Source: Coenobita brevimanus
Lineage: Eukaryota > Arthropoda > Malacostraca > Decapoda > Coenobitidae
Reading direction: 5' to 3'
DNA length: 64,000 bases
Assembly: GCA_032717465.1 (NCBI GenBank)
Contig: CM064657.1
Span: 23,127,848 to 23,191,847 of the forward strand
Shown: positions 9,843 to 19,139 of the stretch, piece after piece
Position numbering within the stretch: position 1 is the stretch's first letter
Layout of the letters: the number at the start of each line of letters is the position of its first letter
Made by a program: the position numbers and the translations under genes
The notes under the pieces: model-generated
Seen by the model: only the letters and a program-made list of their open reading frames with translations
Told to the model about the DNA's origin: nothing
The model's database searches: none

Positions 9843-12293
9843 TCAATCCCGTTTGGGGTGGCCACAGACAAATCGCCTCCAAGTCGCCCTGTCCCCCGCC
9901 ATTTCACTGCCCTGCTCCCAACTCACACCCCCCTCTCTCATATACCTCTCCACCCCATCCCTCCATCTCATCCTCGGCCTCCCCCTCCCTCTTCCCCCCT
10001 CCACCTCACTCACATACACTCTCTTCGTCAGTCTTTCACCCTCCATCCTCTCCATATGGCCAAACCACCTCAGTGTGTTCCTCATAACGCTTCCTATCAC
10101 ATCCACATCCACACCACAACGCTCCTTTATATCCTCATTCGTCAGCCTGTCTCTCCACGTGACTCCACAGGCTCCTCTTAAATAACCAATTTCCACTGCT
10201 CTCACTCTTGACTTGTGTCCTTCCAACAATGTCCAAGCTTCACTTCCGTACGTTAGAGTTGGTATCACAATACTGTCATGTAGTAACTTTTTCACTTCCA
10301 TGCTCACTTCCCTATTTCTTATCACTGCTTTCAAGGAACCAGCAACCTTTCTTCCCTGCTGTACCCTTTCAAGCACTTCACCCTCCAAACCTCCATCCTT
10401 ACTCATCACACTACCCAAATACTTAAACGTACTCACATTTTCCAATTCCTCACCATCTAACCTCGCTGTACATTCACTAACTTCACCTCTCTCAAAGACC
10501 ATCACTTTACTCTTCCCTACATTCACCTTTAGGTTCCGTTTCTTACACACTCTCTCAAACTCATCCACCAAGCCTTGCAGCTCCCCTTCGTCTTCACTCA
10601 ACAACACAGTATCATCTGCAAACAACAGTACAGGGAGTTTCCAAACACTATCCTCTCTCACCAGGGCCACTTCAACATCCACTACCCTACCTTGTACCTC
10701 TTTTATTACCCCATCCATGTACAGATTGAACAACCATGGAGACATGACACATCCTTGTTTCAAACCAACTTTCAAAGAGAAAAATTCACTTAGTTCACCA
10801 TCCACACGCACTGCAGCCTTCGCACCATCGTACATACTCTTCACAGCATTCAACAACTTCCCATCTACTCCATATATTCTTAACACTTTCCACAATCCTA
10901 GTCTATCCACCCTGTCATATGCTTTCTCCAAATCCATGAAAGCCGCATACAACTTCTTTCCCTTCTCTAGAAACTTTTCCACTAAATATCTAAGAATGAA
11001 TATCTGATCTACACAACCTCTTCCCTTCCTAAAGCCTCCCTGTTCTTCTCCAACTAATTTCTCTGTTCTTTCTCTAACTCTGTCTATAATTATCCTACCA
11101 TACACTTTTCCTATTATACTAAGAAGACAAATGCCCCTATGATTACCACACACTTCTTTTTCCCCTTTTCCTTTGTACAAGGGAATAATTATACCTGACT
11201 TCCAATCCTCCGGGACTCTACCTTCCTCCCAGGCCAATCTGCACATCTTCCACATCCATTCTACTACTATCTCTCCCCCATGCTTCAGCATTTCACCACA
11301 CACTCCATCAATTCCTGGGGCTTTCCCCGATTTATCTTTCTTCATTGCTTCCACAACTTCTATCCTACTGATTTCTTCCTGTCTTCTCACCTCCCTCCTT
11401 CTCCCAGCCATTCCCCAGCCACTTATACTTGCATTACTTCCATCCTCTACGTTCAACAATTCCTTAAAGTGTTCTCTCCATCTGCTCACTTTTTCTCCCT
11501 TCTCCACTAGTAATCTAGCATTTTTATCTTTCACTCCCCTGCTAACTTCACTTCCACCCTGTCTTACTCTTTTCACTTCTCTCCAGAACATTTTCTTACA
11601 GTCCCTCCACTTTACACTCAAATTCCTTCCAAATTCCTCATCCACTCTCTTCTTACTCTCTCTTACTAATCTTTTCACCTCTCTCTTCCTTTCCACATAT
11701 AACTCTCTCTTCCGCCTCTCAACTTCTTCCACGCCCCTATTTCTCACCCATTCATTGTATGCTTTCTGCTTTTGTGCCACAGCCTGTTTCACCTCTTCAG
11801 TCCACCACGCTGTTCCTTGCACCCCCCTCCGCCTTTTCTTCCTTCCACACACCACATCACATGCTGCACATATTTCTTCTGTAAATATCTTACACACACC
11901 TTCCACGTCTCCCATCTGCTCCAATTCATATTTGCCCAATCGTTCCTCCACTTCTCTCTTATACTCTGCCTTTTTCTCATCCTCTTGTAACCTTTCCACT
12001 CTCCTTGCAACTACTCCTTCCTCTCGTCTTTCCCTTCTTCTATTCCTCCATCTCACTTGCATCCTAATTCTGGCCACCACCAAGTAGTGGTCAGAAAGTC
12101 CACTCCCCCAACCTCTATACACTCTTGCATCCTTTACACATCTTCGCATCCTTTCATCCACACACACATAATCAATCATTGCCTTCCTTTCATTCAGTTC
12201 ACCACCCACCCTTCTCATCACTCGCCATGTATACCTGTGGATCATTTTATGCCTGAAGAGGGTATTGGCTATCACCAACCCCCCCCAGCACAA
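9843..12293 (-). CDS. RTE reverse transcriptase (3' part of the LINE ORF)
   Basis: An 816-residue uninterrupted frame. Residues 1-80 finish the endonuclease, with IDYVCVDER (40-48) and the catalytic SDH at 67-69. Residues about 320-680 are reverse transcriptase: GKAPGIDG (323-330), motif A AAFMDLEKAYD (450-460), motif B LKQGCVMSPWLF (511-522), catalytic motif C LFADD (557-561), NVGKSKVMVFE and TFKYLGS. The C-terminal tail has WFGHMERM and GRGRPRMRW, usual in RTE-type proteins. All catalytic Asp residues are present. The first Met is artificial: the natural start is 12847, upstream of the frameshift. No separate gag-like ORF is visible. Confidence 0.93.
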   Translation of the reverse strand: MCWGGLVIANTLFRHKMIHRYTWRVMRRVGGELNERKAMIDYVCVDERMRRCVKDARVYRGWGSGLSDHYLVVARIRMQVRWRNRRRERREEGVVARRVERLQEDEKKAEYKREVEERLGKYELEQMGDVEGVCKIFTEEICAACDVVCGRKKRRRGVQGTAWWTEEVKQAVAQKQKAYNEWVRNRGVEEVERRKRELYVERKREVKRLVRESKKRVDEEFGRNLSVKWRDCKKMFWREVKRVRQGGSEVSRGVKDKNARLLVEKGEKVSRWREHFKELLNVEDGSNASISGWGMAGRRREVRRQEEISRIEVVEAMKKDKSGKAPGIDGVCGEMLKHGGEIVVEWMWKMCRLAWEEGRVPEDWKSGIIIPLYKGKGEKEVCGNHRGICLLSIIGKVYGRIIIDRVRERTEKLVGEEQGGFRKGRGCVDQIFILRYLVEKFLEKGKKLYAAFMDLEKAYDRVDRLGLWKVLRIYGVDGKLLNAVKSMYDGAKAAVRVDGELSEFFSLKVGLKQGCVMSPWLFNLYMDGVIKEVQGRVVDVEVALVREDSVWKLPVLLFADDTVLLSEDEGELQGLVDEFERVCKKRNLKVNVGKSKVMVFERGEVSECTARLDGEELENVSTFKYLGSVMSKDGGLEGEVLERVQQGRKVAGSLKAVIRNREVSMEVKKLLHDSIVIPTLTYGSEAWTLLEGHKSRVRAVEIGYLRGACGVTWRDRLTNEDIKERCGVDVDVIGSVMRNTLRWFGHMERMEGERLTKRVYVSEVEGGRGRGRPRMRWRDGVERYMREGGVSWEQGSEMAGDRATWRRFVCGHPKRD

Positions 12294-12847
12294 ATGTCCA
12301 CTAACGCACTCCCATTCTCATCTATCTCGGCAGGCACACCCCACTCACCAACTATTCCATCCACCTTCACATTACCAACTTTACCATTCATATCACCAAT
12401 CAAAAACACTCTCTCATTCCTTCCAAACTTTTCCATGCACATTTCCACATTTGTCCAGAACTCTTCTCTCACTCTTCTAGCACGATCTTGCGTTGGCGCA
12501 TACACACACACAATCGCCCACATTTGTATTCCAACTTTCAACTTTACCCACACAATCCTTGACCCAACTGATCCATACTGTCTTATGCTCTTCTTCCATC
12601 TTTTACTCACAACTATACACACTCCTTCCTTTGCCCTCTCATTCTCATCTACTCTTGCACATATACCCCATCCATACTCCCATTCTCTCACACTTTCTCC
12701 TCTCCATTTTGTTTCAGTTATTCCACATACATCCACTTTCGCACCCTCAAGCACCTGGACAATCTCTCTCTCTTTCACCTCATCATTCGCTCCTCTTACA
12801 TTCCATGTACTCATTACCAAGTCCTTTGTCCGGTCCTGGGTCGTCAT
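12272..12847 (-). pseudogene. RTE endonuclease domain (5' part of the LINE ORF)
   Basis: A 191-residue frame holding the exonuclease-endonuclease-phosphatase (AP-endonuclease-like) fold that nicks target DNA for target-primed reverse transcription. Visible motifs: STWNVRG (residues 13-19), GITETKW with the catalytic Glu45, VYAPTQD (115-121) and GDMNGKVGN starting at 151, holding the Asp/Asn pair. The distal SDH motif lies after the frameshift, in the next frame. The start ATG is the first in frame after the leader; a later Met12 just before STWNVRG is also possible. The frame stops where the G8 run (12279-12286 on the + strand) puts it out of register. Classed as broken for that reason only; no other disabling change is visible. 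Confidence 0.85.
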
Positions 12848-13005
12848 CGTTTGGTCAGTCCTTGTCCGAGGCTTCTTGTTTGTTTTTTTAGTTAGTTGTT
12901 TTCCGGGGAGGGGTACTAACCCTCCGCCAACCCTTTTAGTCGCCTTTTACGACAAGCAGGGATACTGGGGGAGTATTCTTGAAAAAACCCCTACCCCCAG
13001 GGGGA

Positions 13006-13016
13006 GTCGTTAAAAT
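13006..13016. repeat. Target-site duplication, 5' side of RTE copy 1
   Basis: GTCGTTAAAAT, identical to 9805-9815, next to the 5' end of the element. Confidence 0.9.
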
Positions 13017-13319
13017 GCTCCAACTTAAAGAATAAAACAATTTCCAGTCCAATCCGGCCACCGGTTCCCGAGTTATGACTCATTTCTGATAATAGGAAGT
13101 GACGACATCAATCGAGCTAAGGCAGCCGAAGGCGGCCTCTCAGCTAGTAAGAATAAAGTCGTCTTCCTTCTGAAGGGGTTAGTGAAGATTGTAGTATGGA
13201 ATGGGTTAACGGAATCGCACTAAAAGTTAATGGAGATTGTTTCTAACCTTGACAAGAACATTTTTTCCATAAGTTATGTTAAATCTTATGGCAGTAACAT
13301 AGATAAGACTAGAAAGCAC

Positions 13320-13545
13320 TCAGAGAGCGCGTACCTCCGCCAGTGCAGTTGCAGGATCGGGATCCGGATTCAGATCCGCCCCCAAATTTAATCAATTCTT
13401 GGCCCATGGCTCACCCTTCCACAAAATTTAATTGAAATTCATTGACAACTTTTGAGGATAATCGTGTGGACAAACAAACAAACAAACAGACAAACATAGG
13501 TGAATACACAACCTCCTTCAAGTTACTTTGTTGGCGGAGGTAATG
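13320..13545 (+). mobile_element. Non-autonomous element with inverted ends and (AAAC)n tract
   Basis: Starts with GTACCTCCGCCA (13331-13342) and ends with TTGGCGGAGGTAAT (13531-13544), an inverted pair. Between them are alternating GGATC/CAGATCCG words, CCCAAATTTAATCAATTC and GGACAAACAAACAAAC. The end CCTCC...GGAGG can form a hairpin. Related by order of blocks to 5400-5930, 15180-16040 and 54015-54200. No coding capacity; MITE, Helitron-like or SINE status is open. Confidence 0.6.
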
Positions 13546-13667
13546 AAAGACATCGTCTCACTAAAGGAGTTAAGAGAAAAGATTGTGATCAGAAATATTT
13601 ATTTTGGGGTAAATAGCGACATGGGAAGTGATGGAGGCTATGCTTAGAAGTATCGTGCCTCGGCAAT

Positions 13668-13672
<5 letters not shown>

Positions 13673-13711
<39 letters not shown>
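13673..13711. repeat. (GA)n microsatellite
   Basis: About 19 GA units followed by a pyrimidine-rich stretch to about 13770. Confidence 0.97.
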
Positions 13712-13714
<3 letters not shown>

Positions 13715-13794
13715 CGCGCTCCTCTGTCCCTTTCCTTCCCCCTCCCCCCTTCCGTCCCCTCCCTCTCAAACTTGGCTAACATGGCGAGCGGTGA

Positions 13795-13939
13795 GAGGGG
13801 AGGAAGAGAGCGCCGTATGAATACAATTTGCATTCAAGATGACGGAATTAGTGATGGAGTGTGATGGCAGGTCGGGGCCGCTGGGAGGAAAACGATTATT
13901 GGATGGCACTGTTGCACAAATAGTTCCTCCTAGCATGCC

Positions 13940-13940
<1 letters not shown>
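13795..13940. promoter_or_regulatory. Unique island with POU-octamer word
   Basis: Non-repetitive 145 bp between (GA)n/pyrimidine tract and a long (AC)n. It contains a perfect octamer ATTTGCAT (13826-13833) and several AT-core words (GGAATTAGTGATGG, CGATTATTGGATGG). Suggested as a regulatory or conserved non-coding segment on composition and context only. Confidence 0.25.
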
Positions 13941-13942
<2 letters not shown>

Positions 13943-14028
<86 letters not shown>

Positions 14029-14043
14029 GCACGCACGCGCGCG
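13943..14043. repeat. (AC)n microsatellite grading into CG-rich alternation
   Basis: About 40 AC units followed by GCACGCACGCGCGCGC, a strongly Z-DNA-prone alternating purine/pyrimidine run. Confidence 0.97.
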
Positions 14044-15170
14044 CATTTTAGCACAGGTAGCTTGAGGATTGTGACTTTTTGGAAATATTTGTGCTGAATA
14101 TTTTAACTCGTAAGAAGCTCTGTATATGAAAGTGATGCATGCATACCTTCTTGTTGTTTATGTTCTTATTGTTATTCTGCTTGGAGAAAGTTTACACCTG
14201 GTCCATTGGCACGTCCTCCTAGCCAGCCCAAAACACTTGTTTTCGGAAATAATTTCTCCCCGCCCAGCTCCACCACCCACCCCCTCCCACCCCAGCCATT
14301 TTACACCCCATAGAAATTTTAAGGAAAATCTCTTCCCACTATCGACGGCGTCCCTCATGCAACATTCATCTTCACAGGATGCACCAGTCTCACCTGCTGC
14401 ACCACCCACCTTCATTCCTGCTCATTCTACCCACTTACTCCCACATTGAATGTGAATAAGATATATGTTCCACCGCGGACGCCACCCTTTCTACACTGCC
14501 AACATTCAGTATGCTAGTATACTCATCCTTCCGCGCCCCACCGCTTATATCCATTTTAGCCCATCCCACTCACCCCAGCCCTCCTATTTTTGGCTTCTCC
14601 ACCTTTGACTTGCACCTCAGCAGTCTATCTGCAGCACATGTGCTTAGTGTGTACTGTATTCCACCAGCCTCACCCTTTCAGTCCATCCCGCCTACTCAGC
14701 TCTTACGCATCACACTCATTTTTGTTTTGACATGGTGATTATCATAGCAACGGTTTCATCGACCAGCAACCGACCTACAACAACCATATTCACGGGATGT
14801 GCTTCACTCTATCGTACCACACCTGCCACCATCTTCCCACCCATCCCGCACACTTGTCTTTACCCTCCGAACCCTGTCATGGCATTTACCTCAGAATCAT
14901 TGTACCAGTAAAGCTGATTTTTTGAACACTTCAGTCATGTTACGCTTGACTTGGACCGATCTTTGTTGATGTGGGTTTTATCAGATAGACCTAAAGGATC
15001 GTGGAAAAACCTGAAAAACTTTCATGTCTCAAAAACCACTGTATTGATAGAGCACACTGTAACAGGCATGATCAAAATCGATTTTTATAGACATACATTG
15101 ACCTGATGTGACATGAAAGACCAGAGTTGACGAAAATAGTCCTGAACTGATCTGTCTTGAAATGCACAGT
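14044..15170. other. Unassigned unique sequence, C-rich 14270-14880
   Basis: No repeat or coding frame is convincing. The 14340-14880 part is pyrimidine/C-rich with short open frames of low complexity. It may be an old, heavily mutated element. Confidence 0.35.
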
Positions 15171-15179
15171 TATGACTAA

Positions 15180-16040
15180 AACAAGTGGTGGCAGGCACAA
15201 CAAACGTCGCCCAAAAGCATTTATTTTATTTTCAACCGTTTTCAAGCTATAGCCCTGTGAAAATCCTTGATCTTGGGTTGGCCTTTCAAGGTCACTCGTG
15301 GTCATATGTCATGGTAATAGATGATAGGCCGTCTAAAACTTCCTATATCTTGATAATTGTAAATATCTCTATCTTAACCAGTTTCGAGCTATAGCCCCCT
15401 AAAGATCCGTGACCTCGAGTTTCACCTTTCAAGGTCACTTAAGGTCAAAGGTCATGGCATGCATTAAAAACCCGTATTAGACTTCCTATACTTTGATAAT
15501 AATAAATCTCTTTATCTTCAACCAGTTCCGAGTTGTAGCCCCCTAACCTTAGGTTTGACCATTCAAGGTCACGTAAGGTCAAAGGTCATGGTACCAATTA
15601 AATGCCCATATGGGACTTCCCTCATTTTGGTAAAGGTAAATATCAATTTGCAACCAGTTTCGAGTTCAAAGGTCGTGGTGTCAAATGAAAGGCCATATGG
15701 AAGTTCCTGTATGTTGATAATAGTAAATATCTCTGTCTTCAACCGGTTTCAAGTTATAGCCCACTGAAAATCCGTGGCCTTGATTTTGACCTTGCAGGGT
15801 CACTCGATTACCTCCAAAATTTAATCATTTCCTTTTGGGACTAGTGCCCACATATCTTGAAAGTTTCATGTAATTTCATTCTGCCGTTTTACGGTAATGT
15901 TGGTAACAAACAAAAACAAAGAAACAAACAGAAACAAAGAAAAAAGCAGGCGAAGAACCAAAAATAAAGAAACAAACGTACAAACAAAGAAGCTTGATCA
16001 AAAGCAATACCTCGCCGGACTCTGTCCTGGCTAGGTAATA
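15180..16040 (+). repeat. Tandem 120-130-bp element with AGGTCAAAGGTCA motifs and a (CAAA)n end
   Basis: Five degenerate units, each with TGATAATAGTAAATATCTCT, an ACCAGTTTCGAG-type word, TATAGCCCCCTAA, and a TTCAAGGTCAC...AAGGTCAAAGGTCATGG block. Perfect AGGTCAAAGGTCA lies at 15442-15454 and 15576-15588. The array ends in a CAAATTTAATCA-like block, (AACAAAC)n at 15900-15980, AGCAATACCTCGCCGG and a hairpin into GGTAATAAATG, like the other (AAAC)n elements in the window. This is a non-coding mobile element. Confidence 0.65.
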
Positions 16041-16815
16041 AATGTAAACTGACCGGAATGGATGTAATGAATGTAAAGGCCTTGAATGGATCTACAGTAA
16101 CCGGACATGAATGGACCTGAACTGACATGACTGATTCTGAATAGGTGTGAATGGCCTGAATGAACTTTTATGACCTGTATGAATGTATCTAAACCTGTTT
16201 CATTTCCTGTGTCCGACACTGGGCAGAGATGTGATAGTCTGTTTCCCATGGCCCAGCAGTCTTCATGCGTGCTACACTCCTGTTGGACCTGAAGTTACCA
16301 GAGTAGGTAGAATGAACGGGACTTACCTGATTGGATGTGGTGGTTTTAATGAAGCTGTGTGGAATTAAATGATTGTAAATGAACATAATTGATCCTGATT
16401 GAACCTGAACTGATTTACTTGAGTCGGACTGGATGCGAAGGGCCCTTGTGGAACAGTAAAGTAATCGACCTTCTTTCACCTAAATTTCCTCACTGGGTTT
16501 AGTTTGATTTGAATGGACCTAAATGGACCTGCACGACGTTAATGTGGCCTGAAATTACATTACCGAAATGAATGCAGTGCCTTGATCGAATCTGAATAAA
16601 CGAAATTGGTTCTGAATGTCCGTCAACTGATCTGACTGAGCAGAACTTGATGTGGAGGTTGTAAATAAACATTAAATGGACTGCATGGACCTAGTACGAC
16701 ATGAATTGGCTGTTTTTTTTTTTGTTTTTTTTATGGACCAGAAGTGGACGAAATGGATCTAACAGAACCTAAATGATGTTGAACTGAGATTAATGAATAA
16801 AAATTATTCTTATTG
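16041..16815 (+). repeat. Degenerate short tandem repeat, TGAATGGACCTGAA type
   Basis: Dozens of imperfect copies of a 10-12-bp word (GAATGGACCT, GAACTGAC, GAATGGCC), interrupted at about 16196-16360 by unrelated sequence. A T-rich run lies at 16711-16732. Confidence 0.65.
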
Positions 16816-16829
16816 GACCAGAACTGATA

Positions 16830-17999
16830 AAATATGGACCCGATTTCCTCTCTCGTCCCGAATATAGCTCATGATCTAAGAGAATGAATATTACTACTTT
16901 AAGTGGCCTGATACGACCCCTGGACTAATTATTCCCAACTGGTACACTCTAGTAAATCATATGCCATTTCGGCACGACGCAGGGATACGATCGACGAACG
17001 CAGTGGTTAGCTAAAGTAAATTGTTCGTATTGTAATTACACACTTCCTGCAAAGCAATAGACTATTAACTGCAGCCTCGTAAAAATTTGTTTTTGTCTCT
17101 GCCCCTTCACTACGATGACGTACTTGTCATCGCTAGACGATTTTCAGTAGATTGTCGGAACTGCAAGTTATATATCGCCTTTATGAATTCATGCACGAAC
17201 AGAGACCCTTCCTAACTAATTAAATCTTAAGTAGATGGCAGGAATAAATAAAAGAGTGCACTGCTTACTCGGGCTAAAGGAATTTTGCCTCGATGACAGC
17301 ACAAAATGTGTAGCTGTTGTTCTCAGATATAGAGTCGTATTCTCGTCAGTCTAGAAAGTTTTGACGCAGTTGTAACATCACTGTATTTCTGCACATGGCC
17401 CGTTAACATTCTCGTACGGTATATTATTTATGCAGTGCTGGTGTTAACATTATATGATTAACATGCAGGAGATAATTATATGTAAGACTGAGGGTAAATA
17501 GTAAAGAATAATGTGTTACAAATCCTAACTTCACATGGTGGGATCCACAGGAGGTGGCTGTAGATTTTTCCTTCATGTAAAGTCACACAGAGTAAACCAG
17601 TTAGATCCGTTAAATAATATTCTAGGCCATGGTAGCCTAGTTTCGAACTCCTAAACCTCGCAGTGGTTAAAGGAACTGTTTCATATTTCACAGTGTCATG
17701 AATTGCTCAGGTGCTTGAATTAGACGCACAGACATGGTGTTTATTGTGAGAAAACAGCAGTTTTGGCCTGACGTGGAGACACTTCAGGAGCAAACGGAAA
17801 GCTACAGATGTGAGGAACGGGTGGTAGTACAGTACAGTCAAATATATAAGGTCGCCTATTGTTTTTGCTGGGTCTGCTTGATACGTAGATTATGTTTATT
17901 ACTTTTCTTTTCTGGTGCATCGCGTCAAAGGGCTTTATTAATTTTATGTACAGGGAAATATACCAAACCTCTTTCAGCTTGAGGATATTAGTCAACAGT
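16830..17999. other. Unassigned unique sequence
   Basis: AT-rich; no tandem structure and no credible frame. The longest frames (about 80 codons at 17734-17995, both strands) overlap each other and lack domains or splice context. Confidence 0.4.
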
Positions 18000-18375
18000 G
18001 GAAAGGAATAGAAAAGGTAAGATGTTCCCGTCTGTAAATATAAAGGAATGTAGTTGTGTATAAGATCTAAATTGATCTGTGAATGTACTGTAGCTTGTGC
18101 AAGACAGAGACTGGGCTGTGATCTTCAGAGTGAGTCACTGATTGTATGTTTGCTGTCCAGGAGAAGGAATGTGACGGCAGCAGTAATACTGGTGCCAAGT
18201 GACGACGTGTATTGAAAAGATGGCAGTAGATCATGTAGTGGTGCACATTGTATAAATCAGAGCTGTGAATTTACTTGTGTACAATATATATAAAATGAGG
18301 TATGATGGTGTGGATGAGTCAGTGTTTGTATGTTTATGGTCCAGGAGGAGGAGTGTGAAGGTGGCGGGGGGCGGC
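18000..18375 (+). repeat. Degenerate tandem duplication, about 185 bp
   Basis: The segment with GAGTCACTGATTGTATG, TGTCCAGGAGAAGGAATGTG and a CAG/GGC-rich run (about 18128-18200) recurs in mutated form at about 18314-18385 (GAGTCAGTGTTTGTATG, GGTCCAGGAGGAGGAGTGTG). Upstream flanks also match in part. Confidence 0.55.
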
Positions 18376-18470
18376 ATAAGTGCTTGTGGATCACACTGTG
18401 GGGGATTGCCGAAGGAGGCGAAAAAGGCTACCCTTTAGGAGTTGCATATCACTGTCACTGGTATTATTGA

Positions 18471-18474
<4 letters not shown>

Positions 18475-18523
<49 letters not shown>

Positions 18524-18575
18524 TGTCTGTCTGTCTGTGTATGTGTGTCTGTGTCTGTGTCTGTCTGTGTGTGTT
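18475..18575. repeat. (TG)n / (TCTG)n compound microsatellite
   Basis: (TG) about 22 units followed by TCTG/TGTC variants. Confidence 0.95.
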
Positions 18576-18799
18576 TTGCTCATACCAATAATGTGGTTCT
18601 TGAGCATACTGCACATTGCTAAGTTGTTTGTGATATCGGACATTGAAATTAGTGTTTTTTACTGTATACATATTCGATTTTTGCTCCTCATCGCAGACCT
18701 TTGTAAATAATCTAGAAGATATTTCTACCTTAGTTAATTTCAGTATTTTTGACCCTGTCTTATTATCCGCCTAGCTGTGAATATTCTGAGCCATATTCT

Positions 18800-19090
18800 T
18801 GTCGATTTTTCTAGGTATCTGGTTCAGATAGCATCGTTCGACATAATATATATTCAGTTAGTAGAGTGCAACACGCCAAATTGTTGAACTAATGCTGTTG
18901 AGTACTTCTTACTGTTCAAATAATGTAGTCCAAAAAATTGCATGGTTCAGTTGGTAGCGTCTAGCACATTAAATTATTCAGCCAGTATCGTCCAGCGCAT
19001 AACTCTAATATTGTCCGTGCATCAAACTGTTCGAACAGTATCCTTCAGCACACGAGACTGTTCAAACAGTATCCTGATCACATAATATTG
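18800..19090 (+). repeat. Degenerate minisatellite, about 35-45-bp unit
   Basis: Repeats of ACTGTTCAAACAGTATCC followed by TTCAGCACACGAGA-like sequence. The two copies at 19027-19085 are the best preserved; older copies are visible back to about 18830. Confidence 0.6.
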
Positions 19091-19139
19091 TTTAAAAATA
19101 TCGATTCAAGCGTCATTATTATTTTCGGATTCTTCTTCA

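Larger units (their letters stand above)
9816..13005 (-). mobile_element. Near-intact RTE-like non-LTR retrotransposon (copy 1)
   Basis: A 3.19-kb element in minus orientation with an exact 11-bp duplication on both sides. In its own sense it has a 5' leader of about 158 nt, one coding region split by a single indel (apurinic-type endonuclease then reverse transcriptase), a very short 3' UTR (GGCGTCTGGCAATAG) and a tail of four TAGA units. Length, single-ORF layout, CFDP2-like endonuclease, tiny 3' UTR and short-repeat tail match the RTE clade. Copies 2-4 (39198, 50712, 58391) share the 3' end. One frameshift in a run of eight C is the only visible coding lesion, so it is a young insertion. 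It may be a few changes from autonomy, or the indel may be an assembly error. Confidence 0.93.

Noticed and set aside
9790..12087. Several + strand frames of 70-300 residues opposite the LINE
   Set aside because: Antisense shadows of the reverse transcriptase gene, which has all family motifs on the minus strand.
12272..12293. Programmed frameshift between endonuclease and RT
   Set aside because: RTE elements normally use one continuous ORF; an indel in a C8 run is the simpler explanation. Not excluded.
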